A stretch of DNA of 51,038 nucleotides from a bacterium (GCA_010029825.1 RGVZ01000011.1:1-51038); one strand, 5' to 3'; numbered from the stretch's first letter, positions 26,929-35,464 are shown. Numbers and translations: made by a program. Notes: generated by a model from the letters alone, not told the origin.

Positions 26929-27636
26929 TCAGGTCAGAACCACCGTACCAACGTTGAATCCTGCGGCCACGCCGCGCCATTCATCGGCCAGCTCGAACTC
27001 CGTCGCCGGCATCGCCAGGGACTGCAACGCGGAGCTCACAAGGCGCTGGCCGGAACCGCCCGACCCGTTCTGGACCAGCATGTCACCATAGGCGTCGATG
27101 AAATCGATGGCCTCGGCAATGCTGTCACGGGACATGCTCGTGACCGACAAATCCAGCCCTTTCTGGAACCAAACACCGAGCTCTTGCAGGTTCACACCTG
27201 CCTTGACGCCAAGGCGAATACAGTCACCGAAAATGGCCATGAGAATTTCTGCCGGCAAATCGGCCTCGCAACGCCCGGCGAAATAACCAAGGGTCTTGTA
27301 GGCATTGCGCCAGTTCTTGTCCATTTGCAGGACCCGGACTTTGTCCATGGTCGAATCGTAGGCATTGACGGCCTGGTCACGCTTCTGCTCGATGCGCTTG
27401 CGCCGTGCGGCCAACTGGACCTGCATCCTGTCCTCGAGGTCTGCCAAAGCCTTGCGGGCGTCCTCAAGGGTGATGACGTCCTGGACGTCGAGTTCACGGC
27501 TAAGGGCCACCGCCAAGGCATCGACCGCTACCGCGATCTGGGTCTTGGTCAGCTCGGCGATCTGGAAGATCGTGAACTGAGTGGCTGCCGGCCACTTCTG
27601 GATGAAGCGTTCCAATGCGAAAATAAAATCCAGCAT
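26929..27636 (-). CDS. Hypothetical protein, first gene of the Lon-like protease operon
   Basis: A 235-aa soluble, mainly helical protein with no recognised family. A long charged helix (ARKALADLEDRMQVQLAARRKRIEQKRDQAV, about residues 75-105) is probably a coiled coil. The C-terminal third is a helical domain ending in hydrophobic strands. ATG 27636 (MLDFIFALERF) with AGGGAGGA upstream is chosen over the track start at 27777, which would run through a GC-rich leader. It is immediately followed by the protease gene (one base between), so a role as adaptor or substrate of that protease is a reasonable inference, not shown. Confidence 0.7.
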   Translation of the reverse strand: MLDFIFALERFIQKWPAATQFTIFQIAELTKTQIAVAVDALAVALSRELDVQDVITLEDARKALADLEDRMQVQLAARRKRIEQKRDQAVNAYDSTMDKVRVLQMDKNWRNAYKTLGYFAGRCEADLPAEILMAIFGDCIRLGVKAGVNLQELGVWFQKGLDLSVTSMSRDSIAEAIDFIDAYGDMLVQNGSGGSGQRLVSSALQSLAMPATEFELADEWRGVAAGFNVGTVVLT

Positions 27637-27717
27637 CGCACAATCCTCCCTGTGCAGACCGTATCTCCGTGGTCCTACCGTCCCTGGTAGCGCCCTTGCG
27701 GGCTGAAACACTGGCAA
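27637..27717 (-). promoter_or_regulatory. Structured 5' leader of the Lon-like protease operon
   Basis: On the minus strand the leader can fold into consecutive hairpins. These are GCCC-GCAA-GGGC (a GNRA tetraloop), CTACC..GGTAG, and GCACA..TGTGC, whose loop holds the AGGGAGGA ribosome binding site. Two direct copies of TTGCCAGTG (27709-27717 and 27726-27734, 17 bp apart) lie just upstream and could be a regulator site. It does not match the cyclic-di-GMP (GEMM) consensus. Function is inferred. Confidence 0.35.
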
Positions 27718-27781
27718 CCTGATTTCACTGGCAATTTGAACCAAGCTTACTAAGTCGCCGGAAAGATTGCAAAACATTTAT

Positions 27782-27837
27782 TAAAAATAAAAAGAACCCC
27801 GGCCGGATCGGGCTATTGGCAGCCCGCCGGGGGGTTC
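27782..27837 (-). terminator. Intrinsic terminator of the small basic protein gene
   Basis: On the minus strand, GAACCCCCCGGC..GCCGGGGTTC forms a long GC-rich stem (27794-27837) followed by TTTTTATTTTT. It lies 36 bp downstream of the stop of the 34-aa basic ORF and separates it from the next operon. Confidence 0.85.
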
Positions 27838-27872
27838 GTTTATGTTCCATAATTCAAGGAACGTCTAAAGGA

Positions 27873-27977
27873 TTAGACTGTCCGGAGCGCGCGACGCTTC
27901 TTCATCATGCGACGCTTCTTGCGACCAACTTTACGACGACCTTTTGGGTGTTTGCGGCGATGCCTTGATCCGTGCAC
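27873..27977 (-). CDS. 34-aa very basic ribosomal-protein-like peptide (AURKAIP1/COX24-like)
   Basis: This ORF is too short for the track. GTG 27977 has TGGAG at seven bases; the frame ends at TAA 27875-27873. The product is dominated by Arg, Lys and His (RRKHPKGRRKVGRKKRRMM). More than half its residues are basic, as in bS22/AURKAIP1-COX24-type and bTHX mini ribosomal proteins. It has its own terminator just downstream and a 124-bp divergent region upstream, so it is expressed as a single gene. Binding to rRNA is the likely role by composition. It could also be an rpmH/rpmJ-like short protein, but their signatures (such as the L36 zinc cysteines) are absent. Confidence 0.65.
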   Translation of the reverse strand: MHGSRHRRKHPKGRRKVGRKKRRMMKKRRALRTV

Positions 27978-28101
27978 AAAAATCTCCAGTAACCACTAGA
28001 ATCTTTAAAAATTACAGACCCCGATGGTTACTTGGGCTGTCCGAAAATTTCAAGCTGGAAATCCGCCGGCCGAAGAGGGTTTATCGAACAAGGGGTGTGT
28101 C

Positions 28102-28626
28102 ATGACCGCAAGTCGACCAAGGCGCCAGAAGAAATCGCTCCTGATTGAGCCATTCAAGCAAATAAAATTCGGACTTTACGTCTTCGCGGTTTCCGTCGTG
28201 TTCATCCTGCTCTGCGGGCTGCTTTTCGTCCAGGCGTTCCGGGCCCAGTATGAACATGTCATGGGCCTTTTCAATGTGGTGGACGAAAACATGCAGTGGG
28301 CTTTGGTGACCAACGACGTTTTCACCACCAATGCCATCCGTATCGGGGCCCTGTTCGCCCTTTACCTGGTCGTCCTGTTCACCGTGGTCTTCAAGCTGAC
28401 TCACCGCTATTACGGCCCGCTCGTCTCAATCGAGCGGTTCATCGATGAAATCAAGCGCGGCCACTACGGCCAGCGCGTCCGCATCCGGGAACGGGACGAG
28501 CTCCACAACCTGGTCAGTCGACTCAACGAGATGGCAGAGGTCCTCGAACGCCGTCACGGACGCAACCCGAAGGAAGCGCACAAAGAACACCACAAGGAAT
28601 TGGCCCGGGAACATAAAGGCAAATAG
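28102..28626 (+). CDS. Membrane protein with HAMP domain and no output domain
   Basis: A 174-aa inner-membrane protein. TM1 spans about residues 22-44 and TM2 about 76-98, separated by a short periplasmic segment. A HAMP domain follows directly (about 98-150: RYYGPLVSIERFIDEIKRGHYGQRVRIRERDELHNLVSRLNEMAEVL). It ends in a His/Lys/Glu-rich tail with no kinase, GGDEF or methyl-accepting domain. ATG 28102 is preferred to the track's 28024. Its 3' end is four bases from the convergent phosphofructokinase gene. It probably relays a membrane signal to a separate partner; the partner is unknown. Confidence 0.8.
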   Translation: MTASRPRRQKKSLLIEPFKQIKFGLYVFAVSVVFILLCGLLFVQAFRAQYEHVMGLFNVVDENMQWALVTNDVFTTNAIRIGALFALYLVVLFTVVFKLTHRYYGPLVSIERFIDEIKRGHYGQRVRIRERDELHNLVSRLNEMAEVLERRHGRNPKEAHKEHHKELAREHKGK

Positions 28627-28630
28627 AGGG

Positions 28631-29932
28631 TTATCCGATCGCGGGCGGCTGGCCCGTGGTTTCCAGCACGTTTTGCCACAGCTCGCCATCTGGATTGATC
28701 CGCTGCTTTTCGCTGCCGAGGGCACGCAGTGGGACGTGGGTCATCCGGCCATGCCAGTAACCCACAAGAAGGCCCGTTTTACCCGCCATCGCCGCATGCA
28801 CCGCGTACTGCGCCATCCGGTTGCAGAACACCTGGTCCGCCGGATTCGCGGCCGCCGCGCGGATGATATAGCTGGGGTCGATATATTTGATCGATACCGG
28901 AATCGAATCCTGCTGAAACAGGTGCGGCAGCCGTTCCTTCAGAAGGGTGCCGATGTCCCCGAGCTTCACGTTCCCGGACGCGTCCCTGGGCCTCTCGGCT
29001 CTGGCGAAATAGTCCTGGCCAGCTCCTTCAGCGGCAAGGATCAGGGCGTGTTTCCTGCGCCGCAGACGCTCTCTCAACAACTCGTAAAGTCCATCCGGTC
29101 CTTCGATCTTGAAACCGACTTCCGGCACGAGGCAAAAGTCCACGTGTCCCGTCGCCAAAGCCGCGTTGGCCGCGATGTATCCGCTCTCGCGCCCCATCAG
29201 TTTCACGAGACCAATTCCGTTCTCGACTCCGACGGCTTCCGTGTATGCCGCATGAACGGCCTCGCACGCGATATGAACCGCGGTTTCAAAACCGAACGAA
29301 CGGCGCACGAATGGAATGTCGTTGTCGATGGTCTTGGGAATTCCCACGACTGCGATCGGTAATTTGCGACGCTTGATCTCATCATGGATTGCCAGGGCAC
29401 CGCGCATGGTCCCGTCACCGCCGATGGTGAACAGCATGTCCACACCCATCCGGACCAGGGAGTCCAGCATTTCAGAGGCCGCGGGAGCCCCGCGAGATGA
29501 CCCGAGGATGGAACCACCACGCACGTGGATGTCCTCGACGACCTCTGCCGACAGGCTGAGTGGAGTCTCGTGCGCATTTCTGGCCAAGCCCTGGTAGCCG
29601 TAACGGATTCCCAGGATCTTGCGCACGCCATACCGGTGTTGAAGTTGGAGGACGATGGAGCGGATCACCGCGTTCAGTCCGGGGCAAAGACCGCCGCACG
29701 TGACAATTGCCGCTGTGACCTTCCCGGGATCGAAAAAGACGGGATTTCTTGGACCCGCGACTTCAAAGCTCTCTGGCAGCGTGCCGGCCTTGAGGCAGCG
29801 ATCGATCTCCTGGGCCCTCGGATCCATGACGATTCGTTCACCATCGCCAAGGAAATGCCTTGGATCGATGGCCGCAATCGGGCTCTGCACGGCGGGTTTG
29901 CCCAGATTTTCGATTGTAAACCTGTGGTTCAT
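28631..29932 (-). CDS. 6-phosphofructokinase, long ATP-dependent type
   Basis: Phosphorylates fructose 6-phosphate in glycolysis. The 433-aa length and order of motifs match the plant/spirochaete-like long PFK group. Motifs are CGGLCPGLN (about residue 78), GGDGTMRGA (about 179), PKTIDND (about 203), GLVKLMGRESGYIA (about 243), and PEVGFKIEGPDGLYELLRERL. Gly in GGDG (rather than GGDD) points to ATP as donor, while the Lys in PKTIDND is shared with pyrophosphate-dependent enzymes, so donor assignment is by motif and not certain. ATG 29932 has only a weak GGGAAT ribosome binding site. It is divergent from rlmN with about 66 bp between starts. Confidence 0.92.
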   Translation of the reverse strand: MNHRFTIENLGKPAVQSPIAAIDPRHFLGDGERIVMDPRAQEIDRCLKAGTLPESFEVAGPRNPVFFDPGKVTAAIVTCGGLCPGLNAVIRSIVLQLQHRYGVRKILGIRYGYQGLARNAHETPLSLSAEVVEDIHVRGGSILGSSRGAPAASEMLDSLVRMGVDMLFTIGGDGTMRGALAIHDEIKRRKLPIAVVGIPKTIDNDIPFVRRSFGFETAVHIACEAVHAAYTEAVGVENGIGLVKLMGRESGYIAANAALATGHVDFCLVPEVGFKIEGPDGLYELLRERLRRRKHALILAAEGAGQDYFARAERPRDASGNVKLGDIGTLLKERLPHLFQQDSIPVSIKYIDPSYIIRAAAANPADQVFCNRMAQYAVHAAMAGKTGLLVGYWHGRMTHVPLRALGSEKQRINPDGELWQNVLETTGQPPAIG

Positions 29933-29998
29933 GAACTATTCCCACCCGCGACGGGCCAAATTCCGGACACCGACCTCAATCATATCAGTGATTTCATT

Positions 29999-31078
29999 GT
30001 GAGAAACTTCTATTCCATTCCGAGAATCGAGCTGGAGCAGCGCTGCCTGGGCGCGGGCATGCCCGGCGTGCATGCGTCCACGGTTTTCCGGGCTGCCTAT
30101 AAATCCCTTTTGGACGATCCATGGACCGCGTCCAACCTGCCCGTCGCCATGCGTCCGGCCGTTGGCCTGGATCTTGAGACAATCCTGCCTGAACCGGCAA
30201 GGGTCCTGGTCTCCCGGTACGACCGGTCGGTCAAATTCCTGTTCCGCCTGGAAGATGGTTCGATGATCGAGTCGGTCCTGATGCCGGAACGGCGTCGAGT
30301 CACCCTCTGTGTTTCCAGTCAAGTCGGGTGCCGGCAGGCCTGTACCTTCTGTCATACGGGCCGGATGGGACTCCTTCGAAATCTTGACGCCGGCGAAGTC
30401 GTTGGTCAGGTCGTCGCCGCCAACCGCTGGATTGCCGCCAATCCCGGCTGGCTCGAGGATCTCAATCTGCCGTCTTTCCAAAGAATCACAAACATCGTTT
30501 TCATGGGCATGGGCGAACCACTCGACAACGTGGACTCCGTGGCCGGGGCCATCACCATCATGACCGATCCGCTGGGCCTGGGACTGGCCTTGCGCCGGAT
30601 CTCTGTCTCCACCGCCGGTCACCTTGAGGGAATGGCGAAACTCCTCGCGATCCATCCTGACGTCAGGCTCGCCATCAGCCTTCATTCGCCGTTCGAAGCC
30701 GAGCGTTCGAAGATCATGCCGATCAACCGTAAATGGCCCCTTGGAGATGTCCTGCGCGCCCTCCGTGAGGCCCCGACGCAGAACCAGCATGGCGTTCTCA
30801 TCCAGTACACCATGATTGACGGTGTGAACGATTCGCTGCGCCACGCGGAAGAACTTGTCCGGGTCACAAATGGGTTGAATGTGAAAGTGAACCTGATTCC
30901 GCTGAACGAGATCGACCCGTCGAGGTTCCGCGGCCCCGCGGCGGCTGCCGTAGAATCATTCCGCGACCACCTGCACGGCGCTGGAATCCGGGTCATGGTC
31001 CGGTACAGCAAAGGACAGGATATCGCGGCCGCCTGTGGTCAGTTGGTCACGGAAACCGCTTGGGCAACCGCCCGATAA
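29999..31078 (+). CDS. rlmN: Dual-specificity 23S rRNA/tRNA adenine-C2 methyltransferase RlmN
   Basis: Radical-SAM enzyme methylating A2503 of 23S rRNA and A37 of some tRNAs. The radical-SAM cluster is CRQACTFC (Cys111, 115, 118). The Cys of CVSSQVGC (Cys104) and the C-terminal AACGQL Cys (about 346) complete the set needed for RlmN/Cfr chemistry. The FMGMGEPLDNVD and ISLHSPFE segments are typical. The true start is uncertain. GTG 29999 gives 359 aa, the normal length, and avoids overlap with divergent pfk. GTG 29924 would overlap its first codons, and the track's 29525 is certainly too long. Confidence 0.93.
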   Translation: MRNFYSIPRIELEQRCLGAGMPGVHASTVFRAAYKSLLDDPWTASNLPVAMRPAVGLDLETILPEPARVLVSRYDRSVKFLFRLEDGSMIESVLMPERRRVTLCVSSQVGCRQACTFCHTGRMGLLRNLDAGEVVGQVVAANRWIAANPGWLEDLNLPSFQRITNIVFMGMGEPLDNVDSVAGAITIMTDPLGLGLALRRISVSTAGHLEGMAKLLAIHPDVRLAISLHSPFEAERSKIMPINRKWPLGDVLRALREAPTQNQHGVLIQYTMIDGVNDSLRHAEELVRVTNGLNVKVNLIPLNEIDPSRFRGPAAAAVESFRDHLHGAGIRVMVRYSKGQDIAAACGQLVTETAWATAR

Positions 31079-31255
31079 ATCAATCAAAACAGGCTCTTAA
31101 GGAATATCTGTGCCCGGCAGGTAACCGAACGGCGTCCATTTCCCCCAAAGGCTTCGGTAACTTGTGACCGGTCTGCCTAATTCTTTTGCAAGAATCTCCG
31201 ATCCTGAAAAAGAGAACAGTTGAGCCGGCACCGTGCCGGAACACAGGGAGCGAAC

Positions 31256-33586
31256 TTGCGCTTTTGGCCATGGAACAATTCGCCAAAGCTGGTCTACCAG
31301 CAAGCAACCCACCAGGTTGAAGTGGTACTCACGCGCAAGTGGTGCTTGTCTCAAAACAAGTTCCCCGTTGAGCTGGTGAAAAAAGCGCAGAGACTCCTGG
31401 AAGTTCACAAGGAAAGCGGCGAGATCAAGTCATGGATCGTCCACGAGGACCGCCTGCGGGCCGCGTGGCAAATGCTCCGCGAAATGGTTGATGAGGAAAG
31501 TGGCTTTTCTGTGACCTGCGTCACGGGATCGGGAATCCCTGCCATGGACGGAATCTCCGTCACCGCGATCAAAGGGGACGGCGCTGAATTGAAAACCCTG
31601 GCTTACTTGACTATCCGTGCGCCGCATACGGATATTGCCAAGTGGCGACAGGAATGGGTGGAGGCCTTCATCGTCGAAAAACTCCGCTCTGTCGGGATCA
31701 ACGACACCCCGCATCCGGCACAGTTGGAATCCACCTTGCTGCGTGCCGCTGCCGGCGAAAGCACGGACAAGGTGCCCTTGTTACGCCGCCCTTCGCTGCC
31801 AAGACTCTCTGAGGACGGAGTCGACAGATCCAATTTCGCCATCGTGGCAAATCACACGCGCAAGGAAGTCTATGTCCTGGTGAACAATCCATGGTTCCTG
31901 CGCAAGGCTCATGCCGACCAACAAATCCTCTCCGCCCTCGAGCAAGCGATGGAGAAATTCGCCCGCTCTCGCGGGACAGATTATCGCGTCCGCCGCAAAG
32001 GCATCACGGCAACCCTGCAACAAGCCAGAAACAGGATCGAGGCCATCGGAATTGATCTCCCCCTCGTGTTGCTCGGAGGAGGCACGTTCAAGCTCGGCGA
32101 GATCACTCGTCCGGTCGGTTACCCCGGACAGGGACGACTCTTCCTCGAGATCAGCGAAGACAAGATGCACGCGAAATTCGTGAAATTCGAGGAGTCCATT
32201 TACAAAGACGAGACATTCACCCCTGACCGCGAATGGTTGAAGAGGGAATGCGAGCGGCTGGGAATCCTTACACGGATCTCACGGGAACAGATGAATGCCG
32301 CGATCGACCTGATCGCGAAAATGGAAAGCCTTGACGGATTCGAGATCGCCACCGGCGTCGCGCCACTGGGAGGACGCGAGCCATTCCTGTTCCTCACCTA
32401 CAAGGAAAGCCCACTGGCGTTGAATCCATTGAATGAAGGACGCCAGGTTGACATGCGGGAAATCCAGCAACGCACCATTGTCCGAACGGGTGCCATCATT
32501 GCCGAGATCCGGTTCAAGCAACCGCGAGCCGAGGGCAAGACTGTTTTTGGGGAAATCATCCCGCCGTTGGCGGATGAGACCCTGGATGTGAAGGCAGGCG
32601 AGGGCATCGAGGCCCTGGAAGGTGGCATTTTCAAGGCCCAGTTTGACGGCGTGCCCGCCATCCAGGACAACAATATAACGATGGCGAAGGCATACGTTGT
32701 AAATGGCGACGTCAACATGCGCGTCGGCAACATCCGTTATGACGGCCCCGTGGAAGTCAAAGGATCGATTGACAGTGGCGCGGTCGTGGAGTGCACGGGA
32801 CCACTCATTGTCGAACAATCCATCATGAGCGCGAAAATTCGCTGCAAGACCTCCATCGAAGTCAAAGGCAGTATCACGATGGGCGGCCAGGGATACGTGA
32901 TCGCGAAGGAAAACATACTGGCGGAATTCATCGAGAATGCCCGCGTCCAGTGCGATGGTGAGATCAAGGCAAAGAAGGCCATCCTGAACTCCGAAGTGAT
33001 CTCGGGCAAGTCCATCGAGACGATTGAGGGCACGGGCATCATCGCGGGCGGGGCCCTGACCTGCCGGGATTCAATCAAGACAGGAAACCTTGGATTCAAG
33101 AACGGAGCGACCACCGAGATATTCTGTGGCGGTGATTTCAAGGCGGAACTGTCGGTCCGGATTCGAAAAAAACGCCTCGACCAGCTGACGGCACAACAAG
33201 AAAAGGTCAAAGGCACCCTAAAGGAGTTAAACGCCAAATCCGCGTCACAAATGACAGAACGCCTCGAGGAAATGCGAAAGAAGTCGCAGGAACAGCAAAC
33301 ACACCTGAAGTCGCTGCTGGAACAGGCCCAGGCACACTTGCGCGTCGCGCAGGCAAAGATCAGCTACGACAAAAAGGCCAAGGTTTTTATCTCGAACCTG
33401 TTGTCAACGAACTGCCGTGTCAACATGGCTGGACAAATTGTGCCAATCGAGGCGGACGTCATCGGGGTGGTGATCCAGTCTAAGCCCCGGAAGGGCAGCT
33501 ACATTGTTGCCATCAATGAATCCGAGGAGACAGCAGGAAGCGGGGAAGCCGACGCCGCCCCGGCACGGGAACAAAAGGCCAGCTGA
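31256..33586 (+). CDS. FapA/DUF342-family protein
   Basis: A 776-aa soluble protein. The C-terminal half is a DUF342 (flagellar-assembly-protein-A-like) beta-helix (about residues 395-690: TGAIIAEIRFKQPRAEGKTVFG, then repeated short strands such as GPVEVKGSIDSGAVVECTGPLIVEQS). A coiled coil follows near 650-720 (LTAQQEKVKGTLKELN). The N-terminal 300 residues hold several small alpha/beta units found in other DUF342 proteins. TTG 31256 has GGGAG five bases upstream and is preferred to the track's TTG 31220. No flagellar genes are present. The adjacent PilZ gene suggests a surface or cyclic-di-GMP context; function is unknown. Confidence 0.88.
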   Translation: MRFWPWNNSPKLVYQQATHQVEVVLTRKWCLSQNKFPVELVKKAQRLLEVHKESGEIKSWIVHEDRLRAAWQMLREMVDEESGFSVTCVTGSGIPAMDGISVTAIKGDGAELKTLAYLTIRAPHTDIAKWRQEWVEAFIVEKLRSVGINDTPHPAQLESTLLRAAAGESTDKVPLLRRPSLPRLSEDGVDRSNFAIVANHTRKEVYVLVNNPWFLRKAHADQQILSALEQAMEKFARSRGTDYRVRRKGITATLQQARNRIEAIGIDLPLVLLGGGTFKLGEITRPVGYPGQGRLFLEISEDKMHAKFVKFEESIYKDETFTPDREWLKRECERLGILTRISREQMNAAIDLIAKMESLDGFEIATGVAPLGGREPFLFLTYKESPLALNPLNEGRQVDMREIQQRTIVRTGAIIAEIRFKQPRAEGKTVFGEIIPPLADETLDVKAGEGIEALEGGIFKAQFDGVPAIQDNNITMAKAYVVNGDVNMRVGNIRYDGPVEVKGSIDSGAVVECTGPLIVEQSIMSAKIRCKTSIEVKGSITMGGQGYVIAKENILAEFIENARVQCDGEIKAKKAILNSEVISGKSIETIEGTGIIAGGALTCRDSIKTGNLGFKNGATTEIFCGGDFKAELSVRIRKKRLDQLTAQQEKVKGTLKELNAKSASQMTERLEEMRKKSQEQQTHLKSLLEQAQAHLRVAQAKISYDKKAKVFISNLLSTNCRVNMAGQIVPIEADVIGVVIQSKPRKGSYIVAINESEETAGSGEADAAPAREQKAS

Positions 33587-33591
33587 AACAA

Positions 33592-34326
33592 CTAGAGATA
33601 GTACCTCATCGGCGAGTCGGTCTCCGCGTTCAGAGCCACGAATTTCTCCAGCCGTTTGCGACCGTCACCTTGACATGAATCTATGCGAAAGCCGAATCCC
33701 TTGATCGCGGAAGGGTCCTTTATATTTCCCTTCACCTTCCTGACCACGCGCCCCGAGACTTCCACTGGTTTTTTCACGCCCGGCAGGAAAAGTTCCACCT
33801 TGAGCTCGGTACCAACGGTCAACTCAACATGACTGTGCAGCAAAACCCCGCCATTGGAGACGTCGCCCAGCGGGCAGCTGATTTTCTTGCCTTCGTAAAC
33901 GAAGCGCGCCTCACCGCCGGTCCCAATTCGCGCTGCGCTGCGGGTTGTCTGGGACAGAAGTGACTTGAGTTTCTCGATGAAGAACTGGCGTGGGACAGGC
34001 AGCTCGACAAACAAGTCGGCACCAGCCTCTACCGCACCCGAGCGGGTCCGGCTTCCGGCCTGAACGCTCGTCACGACAACCGGAAGTTTCGCGAACTGCT
34101 CAACCGACCGGATGTGGCGGATAATTCGGGTGCCATCGACCCTGCGGTAATCAAGGTTTATCACAAGGACATCGATCGGCTCGCTATTGAGGACCTTCTC
34201 GGCCTCGTCCCAGGACGACGCGGTACGGACCGTGACGCCCATCTTCTTGTATCCGGCCGAGTCGAGGTCGGCCGTGACAGACCTGCCATCAATGGAAAGC
34301 ATCGTGATAGATTCAGTTTTTACCAA
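33592..34326 (-). CDS. Pseudo-receiver plus PilZ domain protein
   Basis: A 244-aa protein. The N-terminal part (about residues 5-120) is receiver-like, but the phospho-acceptor position of the VLVINLDYRRVDG motif is Asn instead of Asp and the leading acidic pair is missing, so it cannot be phosphorylated in the usual way. The C-terminal PilZ domain (about 130-240) keeps both cyclic-di-GMP motifs, RSAAR and DVSNGG. TTG 34326 has GGAGGG nine bases upstream and is preferred to the track's 34506. It is probably an effector that reads cyclic di-GMP. Its 3' end is five bases from the FapA gene, convergent. Confidence 0.85.
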   Translation of the reverse strand: MVKTESITMLSIDGRSVTADLDSAGYKKMGVTVRTASSWDEAEKVLNSEPIDVLVINLDYRRVDGTRIIRHIRSVEQFAKLPVVVTSVQAGSRTRSGAVEAGADLFVELPVPRQFFIEKLKSLLSQTTRSAARIGTGGEARFVYEGKKISCPLGDVSNGGVLLHSHVELTVGTELKVELFLPGVKKPVEVSGRVVRKVKGNIKDPSAIKGFGFRIDSCQGDGRKRLEKFVALNAETDSPMRYYL

Positions 34327-34409
34327 GGGTTCAACCCTCCACCAATCCGGTTTCTTGGCGCTTCGGAGTAAAACAGATACGCTTGAAGGAAATTTGAGGT
34401 GAAAGAGCC

Positions 34410-35237
34410 ATGTGCCCGGGAATAAAAGCAAAAAAAGGTAAAATTCGCGCGGATCAGGCGATGTTGGAGCAAGGCCTGGCCCAATCACTGGACGAGGCGC
34501 GGGCATTCATCATGGCGGGCGAATTGCTCGCGGGGGACCAACGGATCTCAAAACCATCGGACATGATCGAACGCGACACCGAGCTGCGCATCAAGAACGA
34601 CACGAGGGCACATTATGTGAGCCGGGGCGGAGACAAGATCGCGGCGGCATCGGAAGAGCTCGGATTGAAACAGATTTTCCGGGACGCGATCATCATCGAC
34701 GTCGGTTCCTCGACCGGAGGATTCACTGACTTCTGCCTGAAAGCAGGCGCAGAGCACGTCATTGCCGTAGATGTTGGCCACAACCAGCTGGCCTGGGAAT
34801 TGCGCAAGGACCAGCGTGTCACGCTATTCGAATCGACTCACATCAAGCACCTGCCTGACGAGGCCAGAGCGGCGCGTAAATCCAACATCCTCGGCAAGGC
34901 GACTGTCATGGTCGCGGACGTGAGCTTCAATTCGGTCGTGCGACTCTTGCCGGAAATGCTGTCGGCAGCGCCGGCGATCGAGCACTTCCTCATTCTTGTA
35001 AAACCACAATTTGAACTGGAAGCCGCGTTGGTTCCTGCTGGCGGGGTCGTCAGCAACCCCGCGCACCGGAAGCTGGCCGTGGAAAACGTCGATCAGGCCT
35101 TCCGCGAGAACGGCTTTCCCGGAGGACGCTGGATTGACTCACCAGTCCCCGGGAAAACAGGAAACGTCGAGATTTTCTACTACAACAGGCGAGGGACTCA
35201 GCCTGCGATGAGGGCGCGGGCCGAAGACAAGCAGTAG
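34410..35237 (+). CDS. tlyA: TlyA-type rRNA 2'-O-methyltransferase
   Basis: Methylates ribose 2'-OH groups of rRNA, known in TlyA-family proteins to act on 16S and/or 23S cytidines. The N-terminal S4 RNA-binding domain covers about residues 10-70 (IRADQAMLEQGLAQSLDEARAFIMAG), and the FtsJ-like AdoMet domain follows with IIDVGSSTGGFTDFCLKAGA (about 93-112), VKPQFE and the C-terminal GNVEIFYY. The length of 275 aa is normal. A 2'-O-MTase with such an S4 domain is often misnamed hemolysin; no toxin features exist here. ATG 34410; 83 bp separate it from the divergent PilZ gene. Confidence 0.92.
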   Translation: MCPGIKAKKGKIRADQAMLEQGLAQSLDEARAFIMAGELLAGDQRISKPSDMIERDTELRIKNDTRAHYVSRGGDKIAAASEELGLKQIFRDAIIIDVGSSTGGFTDFCLKAGAEHVIAVDVGHNQLAWELRKDQRVTLFESTHIKHLPDEARAARKSNILGKATVMVADVSFNSVVRLLPEMLSAAPAIEHFLILVKPQFELEAALVPAGGVVSNPAHRKLAVENVDQAFRENGFPGGRWIDSPVPGKTGNVEIFYYNRRGTQPAMRARAEDKQ

Positions 35238-35464
35238 TAGAAATGCGCCGCGTCGAGAGCGTCGATCCAGATCGTGTCGTTCTGGTAATCGTAGTGCGCG
35301 GCGATGTCCTTGTTGCGAATCGCCGAAATCACCACATCTTCCTCAACGCGATACAGGTCAACCATTCCCGCGAGGCTCAGGCGTTTGCCATCGTATTGCC
35401 CGGGATCGTGCCCCAGTTCGCTCAGGGCTTCCGCAAAAGCACGCTTTGATACCTGGAGAGACAT
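35198..35464 (-). CDS. Small hypothetical protein overlapping tlyA 3' end
   Basis: An 88-aa soluble protein with an alpha-beta pattern (KRLSLAGMVDLYRVEEDVVISAIRNKDIAAHYDYQND). ATG 35464 has a strong AAGAAGGAGG ribosome binding site. Its last 40 bp overlap the convergent tlyA gene, with the stop outside coding constraint of its own strand. I do not recognise the family. A small GC hairpin (GGCCGGCTTCCGCCGG, 35485-35500) sits just upstream of the ribosome binding site. Confidence 0.65.
   Translation of the reverse strand: MSLQVSKRAFAEALSELGHDPGQYDGKRLSLAGMVDLYRVEEDVVISAIRNKDIAAHYDYQNDTIWIDALDAAHFYYCLSSARALIAG

Noticed and set aside
27637-27740. Cyclic-di-GMP (GEMM) riboswitch upstream of the protease operon
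   Set aside because: The conserved GGGCAAACC / ACGCAAAGCC blocks are not present on either strand.
28445-29362. Plus-strand ORF (305 aa) across the HAMP gene end and pfk
   Set aside because: Shadow of the well-supported minus-strand phosphofructokinase.
29936-30844. Minus-strand ORF (302 aa) opposite rlmN
   Set aside because: Antisense to rlmN with all radical-SAM motifs on the plus strand.
34410-35237. Hemolysin annotation for the TlyA gene
   Set aside because: S4 plus FtsJ methyltransferase domains explain the whole protein; nothing suggests a pore-forming toxin.
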